Positions 9,131 to 18,715 are shown, counted from the first letter of the stretch. The stretch is 64,000 bases of DNA from Oscillospiraceae bacterium (GCA_015066175.1 SVOW01000014.1:1-64000), one strand, 5' to 3'. Program-made: numbers and translations. Notes: generated by a model not told the origin, from the letters alone.

Positions 9131-9586
9131 TTATTTTGTGGGATATTCGAGATTTGTGTAACCTGCAAGAACTTTTACCATATCTGCAGCATCAATTTTT
9201 GCTCTTTCGAGGTCGTGGTCGCGGTAATTTCCGCATTCAACTGCACTTACACCGGGAATTTCACCTTCATAAGAAGCAATAAACTCAAATGCTTCTCTTG
9301 CAAGTTTTATAACATCCTGCCCGTCCATTCCACGTGTAAGGAAATAGCAACCTGTTCTGCAACCCATAGGACCGAAATAAATAATATTATCGGTAAACTC
9401 TGAATTTCTCACATAAGTTGCAAAAAGATGTTCAATAGTATGAATTGAACCGTTTGTGAGCACTTCTTCCACATTAGGTCTTCTCATTCTGATGTCGTAG
9501 GTAGTAACATCACCATCAACTCGTGATACATACATTCCCTTGGGAAGAATTGTATGGTCGATTGTGAAGCTTGCAATTTTTTTCAT
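9131..9586 (-). CDS. luxS: S-ribosylhomocysteine lyase LuxS
   Basis: Cleaves S-ribosylhomocysteine to homocysteine and DPD, the precursor of autoinducer-2, as part of the activated methyl cycle. About 151 residues, normal size. The metal-binding HTIEH motif is present, followed by the GCRTGCYF segment that provides the third metal ligand and active-site cysteine. An internal ATG at 9586 is preferred over the GTG at 9595 because GGGTGA lies just upstream. The SD overlaps the recG stop region, so the gene is the last of an operon with recG and is probably translationally coupled. Confidence 0.96.
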   Translation of the reverse strand: MKKIASFTIDHTILPKGMYVSRVDGDVTTYDIRMRRPNVEEVLTNGSIHTIEHLFATYVRNSEFTDNIIYFGPMGCRTGCYFLTRGMDGQDVIKLAREAFEFIASYEGEIPGVSAVECGNYRDHDLERAKIDAADMVKVLAGYTNLEYPTK

Positions 9587-9597
9587 TTTTCTCACCC

Positions 9598-11622
9598 TTA
9601 ATCTTTCATTTTTTCATAGAGATTTATAACTGCTTTTCTTAAAAATTCATTTTCTTTCTTGCGGAGTCTCGGGTCGTCTGCAAGAACTTTTTTTGCTTCT
9701 GCCTGAGCTTCTTTCAGTGTTTTCATATCATTAAGCAGATTGGCAATTTTCATTTTCGGCAGACCATGCTGACGTGAGCCGAAGAAATCACCTGGTCCGC
9801 GTAATTTTAAATCTTCATCTGCAATTTTAAAGCCGTCTGAAGTTTTACACATAACATTAAGCCTTGTTTTAGCATCATCATTCTGTGCGTCGCTGACTAA
9901 AATGCAGGTTGATTTTTCTTTACCTCTGCCCACACGCCCTCTTAACTGATGAAGCTGTGAAAGACCGAACATCTCTGCATTTTCTATTACCATAATAACC
10001 GCATTCGGCACATCAACACCAACTTCAATTACAGTTGTTGCAATGAGAAGTTGTGTTTCTCCATCTGCGAATTTTTTCATTACTTCGTCTTTTTCTTTCG
10101 GCTTCATTTTGCCGTGAAGAAGACCTACTGTGTAATTTTTAAACTCATTGTTTTTAAAGTTTTCATAAATCTGTGTGGCAGATACAAGTTCACTTTCTTC
10201 TGATTCAACAAGTGGGCAAACAATATATCCCTGCAATCCTCTGTCAAGATGTTTTTTGACGTAATTCATTGCCCTTTCGTGCTTTTCGTAATCAACATAG
10301 AAAGTGTCAATTTTCTGTCTGCCCGGGGGCAATTCATCAAGAATTGATACATCAAGGTCGCCGTAAATCATCAACGCCAGCGTTCTGGGGATAGGTGTTG
10401 CCGACATAACAAGCAAATGGGGCTCTTCGCCTTTTTTCGAAAGGCTTCCCCTTTGTGCTACGCCGAAACGGTGCTGTTCATCTGTAACAGCAAGACCTAA
10501 ATTATAAAATTCAACATCATCCTGAATTATGGCATGAGTGCCCACAAGTAAATCTATCTCGCCGTTTTTCAGTTTTTCTTTTATTTCATCTTTCTGTTTT
10601 TTACGCACAGAGCCTGTAAGCAAAGCCACATTTATATCAGTATTTTCAAAGAATTTTTCAAGAGTATGATAATGCTGTGTTGCAAGAATTTCAGTCGGTG
10701 CCATCAAAGCACTTTGAAATCCGTTTTTGGCAGCGTTGTAAATAATTGCCGCTGCAACTGCAGTTTTACCTGAGCCAACATCACCTTGCACAAGCCTGTT
10801 CATCGGCACATCTTTTTTCATATCTTCAACCGCTTCTCTGACAGCACGTGACTGTGCTCCTGTCATTGTAAACGGAAGAAAAGAACAGAATTCTTCTGTT
10901 TTATCAAATTCAATTCTGTTTGTTGTTATTTTTTTCGACCTTGAGCGAAGAAGCAAAAGACCTAACTGCAGAATGAAAAGCTCTTCAAAAATAAGTCTCC
11001 TTCTTGCAACCTCAAGATTTTTTTCAGACTGAGGAAAATGAACATTTTCAAGCGAAAAAATAAGCGATGCCAATTTATATTCGCTTCTTATTCTGTCAGG
11101 CAGAGTTTCGTTTAATGTTTCTTTTATGTTATCAATAGCAGTCCTTACTGTTTTTTCAATAATCTTAGTTGAAAGAGCCTGACTTGAGCTGTAAATCGGT
11201 CTGATTCTTTCTCCGCCTTCTGCGACAGAAAAAGCAGGGTTAGTCATTTCCCTTTTATAAAGATTTCCGCCCACTTTGCCGAAGAAAACATATTCTTCGC
11301 CTTCCTTAAGTGCTTCAGCAGCAAAACGGTTGTTGAAGATAGTCAAATCCATAACTTCTTCTCCGTCACAGACACCTGTTTTATAAATAGTCATACCTTT
11401 TTTGATAAGTGCCTTTGTGGGAGTGTGGGTAATAAACCCTTTCACGCAGGAAGTTTCACCAACCACAGTTTCAGATATTTTTTTCGCTTTGCTCCAGTCT
11501 TCATACATTCTCGGGTAATATTCAAGAATATCGCCTAAAGAGTTAATGCCGAGCTTTGAAAAAAGCTCGGCTCGTTTTTCTCCAACACCTTTTAAATATC
11601 TGATATCAGTGCTGATGTCCAT
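9598..11622 (-). CDS. recG: ATP-dependent DNA helicase RecG
   Basis: Branch-migration helicase that reverses stalled replication forks; 674 residues, usual length. The N-terminal wedge/OB region (about 1-200) is followed by the two helicase lobes: Walker A QGDVGSGKTAVAA, DEQH box variant DEQHRFG, SATPIPRT, and the motif VI region QLRGRVGRGKEKS. The C-terminal GDFFGSRQHGLP motif is typical of RecG. Start ATG follows AGGAG. It lies 12 bases downstream of the FakA-like gene, giving the order Asp23 protein, FakA-like, recG as in Bacillus (yloU-yloV-recG neighbourhood), but luxS follows here in place of fapR-plsX. Confidence 0.97.
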   Translation of the reverse strand: MDISTDIRYLKGVGEKRAELFSKLGINSLGDILEYYPRMYEDWSKAKKISETVVGETSCVKGFITHTPTKALIKKGMTIYKTGVCDGEEVMDLTIFNNRFAAEALKEGEEYVFFGKVGGNLYKREMTNPAFSVAEGGERIRPIYSSSQALSTKIIEKTVRTAIDNIKETLNETLPDRIRSEYKLASLIFSLENVHFPQSEKNLEVARRRLIFEELFILQLGLLLLRSRSKKITTNRIEFDKTEEFCSFLPFTMTGAQSRAVREAVEDMKKDVPMNRLVQGDVGSGKTAVAAAIIYNAAKNGFQSALMAPTEILATQHYHTLEKFFENTDINVALLTGSVRKKQKDEIKEKLKNGEIDLLVGTHAIIQDDVEFYNLGLAVTDEQHRFGVAQRGSLSKKGEEPHLLVMSATPIPRTLALMIYGDLDVSILDELPPGRQKIDTFYVDYEKHERAMNYVKKHLDRGLQGYIVCPLVESEESELVSATQIYENFKNNEFKNYTVGLLHGKMKPKEKDEVMKKFADGETQLLIATTVIEVGVDVPNAVIMVIENAEMFGLSQLHQLRGRVGRGKEKSTCILVSDAQNDDAKTRLNVMCKTSDGFKIADEDLKLRGPGDFFGSRQHGLPKMKIANLLNDMKTLKEAQAEAKKVLADDPRLRKKENEFLRKAVINLYEKMKD

Positions 11623-11634
11623 TTCTGACTCCTA

Positions 11635-13296
11635 TTATTCTACTGAAATCACGAAACTGTATACAGGCTGACCGCCGTTTAACACAGCCACATCAACCTT
11701 GCCTGCAAATTTATTTGAAATAAGTGATTCAAGCTCATTTGCTTCTTCTTCAGATGAATCTTCACCATAGATAATTGTTACCATAGAAGCATCTATTTTC
11801 TTTATAAGGCTCTTTGTGATTTTATATCCGGCCTTAACAGCTGAGTGCTCAATTTCTGTGATTTTGCCGTTTTCAAGGCCAAGAATTTCGCCCTCCTTAA
11901 CAGCTTTACCATCTACAACACTGTCGCGTGCAGCAAAAGTTACCTGACCTGTCTGCACTTTGTTTGCCGCAACCATCATATTATTGAGGTTTTCGTTTGA
12001 ACGGATATTTTCGTCAAAATTAAGCATAGCAGTAATTCCCTGAGGAATTGTTTTTGTTCTGAGCACGTGCACCTTCTTTGAAGTAAGAGGCACAACCTGT
12101 TCAGCTGCCATAATAATATTTTTATTATTAGGAAGAACAAAAACATGTTCAGCCGCTGTCATATTAACTGCCTTTAATAAATCTGCTGTGCTGGGGTTCA
12201 TTGTCTGACCGCCGCTTACAACGTTATCAACGCCGATTTCACTGAAAAGCTGAGAAACGCCTTCACCTGCTGCAACAGCAACAAAGCCATATTTCTTTTC
12301 AGGCTCAGCAAGCGGTACGTCTGTTTCCTCTTCCACTTTATCTCCTGCTCCCCATTCTGCATTTGCATGCTGAAGGCGCATATTTTCAATTTTGATGTTC
12401 ATAAGTGAACCAAGTTTAAGTGCTGCCTGAATTGCATTGCCGGGTTCGTTTGTATGAACATGAACCTTAACAATTTCATCGTCTTCAACAACTACAACGC
12501 AGTCACCGATTGATTCAAGATAAGCTCTCATTTTTATCGCTGAGCCGTCTTTCAGATCTTTCTTTTTGTCAATAATAAATTCTGTACAATAGCAGAATTT
12601 GATATCAACATTTTCTTCGCTCACTGCTCTTGTTACTGCTTCTACAGGTTTTGCACTGTCGCCAAGCAAAGAAATAATTTCTCCGTTGCAGAAAACATTT
12701 TTCATACCTTCGAAAATGCAAAGAAGACCCTTACCGCCTGCATCAACAACACCTGCCGTTTTAAGCACAGGAAGAATTTCAGGAGTACCTGCAAGCGATT
12801 CATCTGCATATCTGCAGACCCTTGTCCAGAGTTCTTTCGCTTCGATAGCATTATCATTTTCAAAATCTTCGGCAATTCTGTCAGAAGTTTCACGTATAAC
12901 TGTAAGAATTGTACCTTCTGTAGGCTTCATAACAGCATTATATGCTGATTCCTTACCACTTTTAAGTGCATTTACAATAACTTCGCTTGTGAAAAATTCT
13001 GCACCTTTTGCACCTTTTGCAATACCTCTGAAAATAAGTGACAGAATAACACCTGAATTGCCTCTTGCACCGCGGAGCAATGCAGAAGCCGCTTTATCAA
13101 GCACTTCACTTACAGTTGCCGTTTCAGGCAAATGTTTGAGCTCTCTTGCAGCTGCACCGATAGTCATTGACATATTTGTTCCCGTATCGCCGTCAGGCAC
13201 AGGAAAAACATTCAATGCATCTACTTCGGTTCTAAGATTATTTATGTTATTTGATGCTGAAACAATGGCATCAATGATTTGTTTTCCGTTAATCAT
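11635..13296 (-). CDS. fakA: DAK2/DegV-fusion kinase, FakA/YloV-like
   Basis: Predicted ATP-binding subunit of a fatty-acid kinase, which phosphorylates fatty acids held by a FakB (DegV) partner; no fakB is in the window. About 553 residues. The N-terminal DhaL/DAK2 domain (about 1-200) shows the Mg-binding FPVPDGDTGTNMS and GARGNSGVILS motifs of the family; the C-terminal half matches the YloV-type region, with VHVHTNEPGNAI near residue 280. I chose the ATG at 13296, about 10-12 bases from GAGGAGAG, over the TTG at 13305 which sits too close. Its position after an Asp23-family gene and before recG is conserved in Firmicutes. Confidence 0.9.
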   Translation of the reverse strand: MINGKQIIDAIVSASNNINNLRTEVDALNVFPVPDGDTGTNMSMTIGAAARELKHLPETATVSEVLDKAASALLRGARGNSGVILSLIFRGIAKGAKGAEFFTSEVIVNALKSGKESAYNAVMKPTEGTILTVIRETSDRIAEDFENDNAIEAKELWTRVCRYADESLAGTPEILPVLKTAGVVDAGGKGLLCIFEGMKNVFCNGEIISLLGDSAKPVEAVTRAVSEENVDIKFCYCTEFIIDKKKDLKDGSAIKMRAYLESIGDCVVVVEDDEIVKVHVHTNEPGNAIQAALKLGSLMNIKIENMRLQHANAEWGAGDKVEEETDVPLAEPEKKYGFVAVAAGEGVSQLFSEIGVDNVVSGGQTMNPSTADLLKAVNMTAAEHVFVLPNNKNIIMAAEQVVPLTSKKVHVLRTKTIPQGITAMLNFDENIRSNENLNNMMVAANKVQTGQVTFAARDSVVDGKAVKEGEILGLENGKITEIEHSAVKAGYKITKSLIKKIDASMVTIIYGEDSSEEEANELESLISNKFAGKVDVAVLNGGQPVYSFVISVE

Positions 13297-13323
13297 CAGA
13301 TTCAAACTCTCCTCAAAAGCAGA

Positions 13324-13680
13324 TTATTCCTCGTCCTTTAAATTATCAACAAACACATTGACATTATTTACACAGATACCTGTGGCTTCTTCCACGCTGT
13401 AGCGTACTTTTTCGTCAATACTTCTCACAACTTCTCTGATATTGATACCGTAAGTAACAACGATATGCAAATCCACAGAAATACCATAGTTGTCTTTTGT
13501 TACAACAACACCCTGGTCAATATATGAACGTTTACTTAATTTTGAACGGATTCCCTGCTGAACATTACCGTCAGACATACCTGCAACACCAAAACAAGAA
13601 GTTGTAGCATTGCCTATTAATTTGCGAAAATAGTCTTCACAAATATCAATCTTTCCGAGGTGATTTTCTAAAGTAATCAT
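13324..13680 (-). CDS. Asp23/Gls24 family envelope-stress protein (YloU-like)
   Basis: A 118-residue Asp23 (DUF322, PF03780) protein. The family is identified by GNATTSCFGVAGMSDGN near residue 25-40, the DLHIVVTYGINI strand and the C-terminal ATGICVNNVNVFVDNL. Members are small, lack membrane segments themselves and are associated with the inner face of the envelope through partner proteins in some species. Start follows AGGAGCGG. It is the first gene of the operon leading to fakA, recG and luxS and is preceded by a near-consensus promoter. Confidence 0.92.
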   Translation of the reverse strand: MITLENHLGKIDICEDYFRKLIGNATTSCFGVAGMSDGNVQQGIRSKLSKRSYIDQGVVVTKDNYGISVDLHIVVTYGINIREVVRSIDEKVRYSVEEATGICVNNVNVFVDNLKDEE

Positions 13681-13712
13681 TCTTCACCGCTCCTTTTACA
13701 TTAATTATTATA

Positions 13713-13741
13713 ATTATACTACATTTAATTAATTTAATCAA
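13713..13741 (-). promoter_or_regulatory. Sigma-A promoter of the Asp23-fakA-recG-luxS operon
   Basis: Minus strand TTGATT (complement of 13736-13741), 17-base spacer, TATAAT (complement of 13713-13718). Confidence 0.8.
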
Positions 13742-13811
13742 ATAAGTTTTATTAAAATTTTTAAAAAATGTAAAATTTCTCAAAATATCCTATATTCTTT
13801 ATGTTTTGCGT

Positions 13812-13840
13812 TTGATTTTTATATATTTATATGGTAAAAT
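13812..13840 (+). promoter_or_regulatory. Sigma-A promoter of the M20 peptidase operon
   Basis: TTGATT (13812-13817), 17-base spacer, TAAAAT (13835-13840) with a TGG just before it (extended -10). The ATG at 13831 falls inside this promoter and is not the start codon. Confidence 0.75.
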
Positions 13841-13872
13841 TTCATTATATCAATATGTTAGGAGAAACAGAT

Positions 13873-15369
13873 ATGAGTGCAACGGAAATTTTATTAATTA
13901 TTCTTGGCGTAATTCTTGCATTAATTGTAATTACAGCCATCAAAGCTTACTTCTTCAGACCAAAAAAGAGTGAACTTGAAAAACCGCCGCTTGAACCTGA
14001 AAAAGCAGATGTTGAACGTGCTGCAAAAAATTTAAGTAAAGCTCTTACTTTCAAAACAATTGCAAGAACCAATCCCGAAGAAACTGAATGGGAAGAATTC
14101 AGAAAATTCCGTGAATTTCTTGAAGAATCATATCCCCTGATTCATAAAAATCTTTCAAGGGAAATTATAACAGGAGCCAGTCTTATCTATCGTTGGGAAG
14201 GTAAAAACAGCAATCTTAAGCCTATGGCACTTCTTTCACATCAGGACGTTGTGCCTGTAACCCCCGGCACTGAGGACGACTGGAAATATCCCGCTTTCAG
14301 CGGTCATAACGATGGCGAATTTATCTGGGGCCGTGGTGCTCTTGATATGAAAAACCACCTTATCTGCGTTATGGAAGCCATTGAAACACTTCTTGAAGAA
14401 GGATACCAGCCTGACAGAGACGTTTATCTTTGCTTTGCACACGACGAAGAAGTTAACGACAATGGCCTTTCAGGTGCTGTTGACATTGTGAATACTCTTA
14501 AAGAAAGAGGCGTTCATCTCGACAGCGTCCTTGACGAAGGCGGTGCTTTCCTTACAGTTAAAATCAAAGGCATTATCGACCAGTCAATTGCAGGTATCGG
14601 TATGGCTGAAAAAGGCTACTCAGACTATCGTATTACTGTCCACGCAAAAGGCGGTCATTCATCGCAGCCTCCTGTCCATTCAGCACTTGGCGACCTTGCA
14701 GATGTTATTCATGACCTTGAAAAGCATCAGTTCAAAGCTCGTCTTATGCCCTTTATGATTGACCTTTTCACAAGCGTAGGCAAACGTGTTTGTTACCCTG
14801 CAAGACTTATTACTTGCAATATTCCCTTACTCAGACCGATTATCCTTGCTGTATGTAAAAAAATCCCACCTGCAGCCTGCCTTACAAGAACAACAACTGC
14901 AGTTACCATGGCAAAGGGCAGCCCTGCATCAAATGTGCTTCCTCAGAGTGCATCATGTACAGTTAACTTCCGTCAGATGCCCGGCACAAGCGTAAAAGAC
15001 GTTGAAAAACATATCAGAAAAGTTGTAAGAAATAAAAATATCGACATTGAGCTTCTCGGTTGCAAAGAAGTTTCTCAGTTTGCAACAAAAGATTCTCAGG
15101 CATACCGTGCACTTGATGAAATCTGCAGCCGCACAGACCCGAAGAAAAACTTTGTTGTTCCTTTCCTTGTAATGGGCAGCACAGATGCTTACCATTACGG
15201 GCCTATATGCGACAACGTACTGCGTTTCTCACCTTTCAGAGTAAGCGCAGAGCTTCTCACACGTACACACGCAACTAACGAATGCTGCCCTGTAAACACT
15301 CTTGAAGAAGCTGTTACTTTCTTCAAAAGATATGTAAAACTTGCCTCCAAGGAGAAAGAAGACAGATAA
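13873..15369 (+). CDS. M20-family metallopeptidase with N-terminal membrane anchor
   Basis: A 498-residue zinc-dependent M20/M25/M40 carboxypeptidase or amidohydrolase, most like the PM20D1/carboxypeptidase S group. An N-terminal hydrophobic helix (about residues 4-25) suggests membrane anchoring. Metal and catalytic residues are visible: LLSHQDVVPV, GRGALDMKNH, AHDEEVNDNG and the late RTHATNE histidine. The dimerisation domain follows GMAEKGYSDYRI with the GGHSSQPP motif. I use the ATG at 13873, preceded by AGGAG, because the longer reading starts inside the promoter. Its stop codon directly abuts the next ATG, so both genes are one transcript. Substrate unknown. Confidence 0.9.
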   Translation: MSATEILLIILGVILALIVITAIKAYFFRPKKSELEKPPLEPEKADVERAAKNLSKALTFKTIARTNPEETEWEEFRKFREFLEESYPLIHKNLSREIITGASLIYRWEGKNSNLKPMALLSHQDVVPVTPGTEDDWKYPAFSGHNDGEFIWGRGALDMKNHLICVMEAIETLLEEGYQPDRDVYLCFAHDEEVNDNGLSGAVDIVNTLKERGVHLDSVLDEGGAFLTVKIKGIIDQSIAGIGMAEKGYSDYRITVHAKGGHSSQPPVHSALGDLADVIHDLEKHQFKARLMPFMIDLFTSVGKRVCYPARLITCNIPLLRPIILAVCKKIPPAACLTRTTTAVTMAKGSPASNVLPQSASCTVNFRQMPGTSVKDVEKHIRKVVRNKNIDIELLGCKEVSQFATKDSQAYRALDEICSRTDPKKNFVVPFLVMGSTDAYHYGPICDNVLRFSPFRVSAELLTRTHATNECCPVNTLEEAVTFFKRYVKLASKEKEDR

Positions 15370-17835
15370 ATGCTTAATCAACTTACAGAATGTCTTAAAA
15401 ACAAAACAGCATCTTACTCTGCGCCATTTGTCTGGATGCACGGAGAAGATAAGTCGCGTATGAAAGATGAACTTGAAAAGATACGCGATTCTTCAATCAG
15501 AACCATTTGCCTTGAATCAAGAACTCACGAAGATTTCTGTAAAGAAAAATGGTTTGATGACGTGCGTTTTATTTTTGACTTCTGCAAAGAAAATAATATG
15601 AAGGCCTGGATTCTTGATGATAAACATTTTCCTACAGGCTATGCAAATGGTGAAATTGAAAAGCACCCTGAACTTCTCCCTTGGGAAATCAAAAGCGAAT
15701 ATATTGATGCGCCGGGGCCCGTTAAAGGCGGATGTCTGAGAACTGATTTCTGGCTTGAAGAAGGCAAAGAAATCCTTGCCGCTGTTGCCTGCAGACATGT
15801 TCCCGATACGCTGATTTATGACGATGCCATCGATATTTCTGCAGGTCTTCAGGATGGCAGAATTTACTTTGATTTACCTGATGGAATGTGGAGAATCTGT
15901 TTGCTTGTGAAAACACGTTTCGGGTTTTCAGAACACTATTCAAAATACATCGATATGCTCAATCCTGCCTCTACACAGCTTATGATAGATGCAGTTTATG
16001 AACCTCACTATAAAAATCTGCAGGAATATTTCGGCAATGTTTTTCTTGGATTTTTCTCTGACGAGCCTTGTTTCGGAAATTTTTCCGAATTTGGTTTCAC
16101 AGCAGAGCTCGGCATAGAAAATCACCACTTGCCATGGCGTGAAAACATTTTTGAAAAGCTCAAATTCTTCTATCACGAAGATACTTTCAAAATGTTTCCT
16201 TGCATCTGGCTTTCTTTTACTGATGGCAGAGAAAAAGAGTTCCGCGTGCGTTATATGGACGCAATAACTTATGAATACAGCAATAATTTCTGCAAAAAAA
16301 TGGCTGATTGGTGCTATGAACATGGCGTAGAATATATCGGTCACGTAATAGAAGACAACAATACCCACTACAAAACAGGTTGCGGTGCAGGACATTATTT
16401 CCGCGCATTACGTTATCAGCACATGTCCGGAATAGATGTTGTATTGCATCAGATTCTTCCCGGAATCAATGGCGTTGACAACCGCGGTGAGGTTTGCTAC
16501 AGGGTGATGAACAATAAGTTCTTCTTATATGTACTTGCAAAACTTGCTGCTTCTCAGGCAAACCTTGATGAACGAAAAAAAGGTCGTGCTATGTGCGAAA
16601 TTTTTGGTGCATACGGGTGGGCAGAAGGCAGCAAAATGATGAAGTATCTCCTTGACCATATGTTGGTGAGAGGCATTAATTATTTTGTTCCTCACGCGTT
16701 TTCATTCGATCCCGATGACGACGATTGTCCGCCACATTTCTATGCAGGTGGTAAAAATCCTGAGTATAAATACTTCAGAAATCTGATGGAATATCTTGAC
16801 AGAGTATGTCACCTTACTAACGCAGCACAACCAAAGCCTGTGTGCTCACTTCTTTATGATGCTGAATCACGTTGGTCAGGCAATAACTTCATCTATATGG
16901 AAGACATTGCCAAAGTGCTTTATGACAATCAGATAGATTACGAAATTGTGCCCACAGAACAATTGAACAACGCAAACACGAATATTATTATAGCACCTGA
17001 ATCAGGCTATAAAACCCGTGAAATAGCCTCTTTTTGCGACAAGGAAGTAATTTACATATCAGATGATTACACTCCCTTAAATCTTGTTAATGACCTGAAA
17101 AAACGTCAAATGGTTGATATTATACTGAATGAGAAAATTCCGTTACTACGATACAGAAAATACGTGAACGGAAATGCAAATATTTACTTTTTCTCAAATG
17201 AAGATATACACAACACCATTGAAACAGATGTCATTCTTGCAGATTTTGATGGCGGAAATTACATCGAATATGATGCCCTTAATAACGAAGCAACAATAAA
17301 AACTGCCGATAAAAAAATAAAGCTCAGAATTGAGCCTTACAATACGGTTTTTATTATCACAGGTGTCTCTGATGAATCAGCTGTAAAAAAATCGATAAAC
17401 AAAATTATCGATGAAAATATTCCGCTTAATCTCGAATACAAAATCAGTCTGTCAACTGATGATGTGAACTTTGAATTTTACACAGTAACAAATGAATTAT
17501 TTGACGTTACCAGAACTACAGCACTGCAGGATTTTGCAGGTCATATCAAATATGAAACTGAGATTGAAATAGGTGAAAATGGACTATATGAACTCCACCT
17601 CGGTTATGTAGGAGAAATTGCTGAAATCAGATTAGGAAATAAAATTCTTCCTGCCAAAATATGCCCGCCATATAAATTTAATTTAGGTGAATTAAAAGCT
17701 GGAAAATATCCGCTTGAAATTATCACTACTAATCATTGCGGATACCGTGAACGGGATAAATTCTCACGTTTTGTAATGATGGAACCAACAGGGCTTCTCG
17801 GCCCTGTCAGATTAGCGAAATATAAAACTGAATAA
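15370..17835 (+). CDS. GH106-like glycoside hydrolase family protein
   Basis: An 821-residue protein resembling the large family of alpha-L-rhamnosidase-related (GH106-like) proteins of gut bacteria. The N-terminal part opens with PFVWMHGEDKSRM, DFCKEKWFDDV and LDDKHFPTGYANG, typical of the barrel start. The region VEYIGHVIEDNN followed by QHMSGIDVVLHQ is the likely active-site area. The C-terminal 110 residues look like a GH2-type beta-sandwich (GLLGPVRL at the end). There is no signal peptide, so it probably acts on imported oligosaccharides. The ATG immediately follows the M20 stop codon, implying translational coupling. Glycosidase activity is inferred from family resemblance; the catalytic residues are not assigned. 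Confidence 0.72.
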   Translation: MLNQLTECLKNKTASYSAPFVWMHGEDKSRMKDELEKIRDSSIRTICLESRTHEDFCKEKWFDDVRFIFDFCKENNMKAWILDDKHFPTGYANGEIEKHPELLPWEIKSEYIDAPGPVKGGCLRTDFWLEEGKEILAAVACRHVPDTLIYDDAIDISAGLQDGRIYFDLPDGMWRICLLVKTRFGFSEHYSKYIDMLNPASTQLMIDAVYEPHYKNLQEYFGNVFLGFFSDEPCFGNFSEFGFTAELGIENHHLPWRENIFEKLKFFYHEDTFKMFPCIWLSFTDGREKEFRVRYMDAITYEYSNNFCKKMADWCYEHGVEYIGHVIEDNNTHYKTGCGAGHYFRALRYQHMSGIDVVLHQILPGINGVDNRGEVCYRVMNNKFFLYVLAKLAASQANLDERKKGRAMCEIFGAYGWAEGSKMMKYLLDHMLVRGINYFVPHAFSFDPDDDDCPPHFYAGGKNPEYKYFRNLMEYLDRVCHLTNAAQPKPVCSLLYDAESRWSGNNFIYMEDIAKVLYDNQIDYEIVPTEQLNNANTNIIIAPESGYKTREIASFCDKEVIYISDDYTPLNLVNDLKKRQMVDIILNEKIPLLRYRKYVNGNANIYFFSNEDIHNTIETDVILADFDGGNYIEYDALNNEATIKTADKKIKLRIEPYNTVFIITGVSDESAVKKSINKIIDENIPLNLEYKISLSTDDVNFEFYTVTNELFDVTRTTALQDFAGHIKYETEIEIGENGLYELHLGYVGEIAEIRLGNKILPAKICPPYKFNLGELKAGKYPLEIITTNHCGYRERDKFSRFVMMEPTGLLGPVRLAKYKTE

Positions 17836-17838
17836 ACG

Positions 17839-17866
17839 AAACAGGTTGGTTTTCGCCAACCTGTTT
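17839..17866 (+). terminator. Terminator of the M20-GH106-like operon
   Basis: Stem AAACAGGTTGG (17839-17849) with CCAACCTGTTT (17856-17866) followed by a run of T. Confidence 0.9.
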
Positions 17867-17880
17867 TTTTACACAAAAAA

Positions 17881-17902
17881 GCGAGCATCAAACGATGCTC
17901 GC
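17881..17902 (-). terminator. Terminator of the IPVTG surface-protein gene
   Basis: Stem GCGAGCATC (17881-17889) with GATGCTCGC (17894-17902); on the minus strand it is followed by six T. Confidence 0.85.
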
Positions 17903-17923
17903 AATCTTTTTCATAAAACTGAA

Positions 17924-18589
17924 TTATTCAGCCTTTTTTCTTGTTGAAACGTATGCACCAGCTGCTGCAACTGCAAGAACTGCAAATGCTGCGATTGATG
18001 AAGCCTGACCTGTTACGGGGATTTCATCAGGTACGATAACTTCTGTTTCGGGAACAGGAACAGGAACAGTTGTGGGTTCGCCTGTGTAGATACCGATGAT
18101 AGCATTACCAACTTTGCTTTCTGCAAGTGTGTCGATAATGGGAGTTGTGTCGATGCCGTATGATTCAAGTCTTGCAAGAATTTCATCAACGAGACCTGCA
18201 ACTTCACTTGATTCAACAACTTCTACATCAGCAAGACCATATTCGTCGATAGCATCCATAACGATTTCTTCAACGTTTGTCATGTCTGCACCTGTAAGAT
18301 CGCTGATAGCTGCGATAACATATTCAGCTGCTTCGTCAGCTGCAACTGTATCTGCGCCTGCTGCGATATCACCAAAAGCTGCTGCAAGTTTGTCAGCGTT
18401 AACCTGGATAGCACCTGCTACACCAGCAACGTCACCTTCGCCTGCTGCATCTACGATTTCGTTAACAATCTGGTCAAGTTCTTCTACGTCAACTGCGGGA
18501 GCTGTTGTTTCTTCTTCTGCTGCAAAAGCCATTGTTGAGAAAGCAAGACAAATTACAACTGCAAGAAGGACACTAAGTACTTTTTTCAT
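17924..18589 (-). CDS. Secreted acidic protein with sortase-type IPVTG anchor signal
   Basis: A 221-residue export protein. Residues 1-24 are a signal peptide ending AFAAE. The mature part is very acidic, rich in Ala, Val, Asp and Glu and predicted helical, with no recognised domain. Near the C-terminus, IPVTGQ is followed by a hydrophobic stretch and a basic tail STRKKAE, the layout of an LPXTG-type cell-wall sorting signal with Ile at the first position. No sortase is visible in the window. It starts the block of five secreted-protein genes and has its own promoter and terminator. Function unknown; surface anchoring is an inference from the tail. Confidence 0.75.
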   Translation of the reverse strand: MKKVLSVLLAVVICLAFSTMAFAAEEETTAPAVDVEELDQIVNEIVDAAGEGDVAGVAGAIQVNADKLAAAFGDIAAGADTVAADEAAEYVIAAISDLTGADMTNVEEIVMDAIDEYGLADVEVVESSEVAGLVDEILARLESYGIDTTPIIDTLAESKVGNAIIGIYTGEPTTVPVPVPETEVIVPDEIPVTGQASSIAAFAVLAVAAAGAYVSTRKKAE

Positions 18590-18647
18590 TTCACTACATT
18601 CCTTTCAATTGTGAATATGGGTAACATTTGACCCTACTAACGTTAAT

Positions 18648-18676
18648 AGTATACTGCATTCAGAGAATAATGTCAA
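18648..18676 (-). promoter_or_regulatory. Sigma-A promoter of the IPVTG protein gene
   Basis: Minus strand TTGACA (complement of 18671-18676), 17-base spacer, TATACT (complement of 18648-18653). Confidence 0.85.
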
Positions 18677-18715
18677 TAGTTTTTAGAAATATTATTCTGT
18701 AAATATTTGACAAAC

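Noticed and set aside
12599-13402. 267-residue plus-strand open frame over the FakA-like gene
   Set aside because: Its composition is Ser/Ala-rich without motifs and lies opposite a well-defined DAK2 gene; a shadow.
13831-13872. Longer M20 reading from ATG 13831
   Set aside because: This ATG lies inside the promoter -10 region and has no SD; ATG 13873 has AGGAG.
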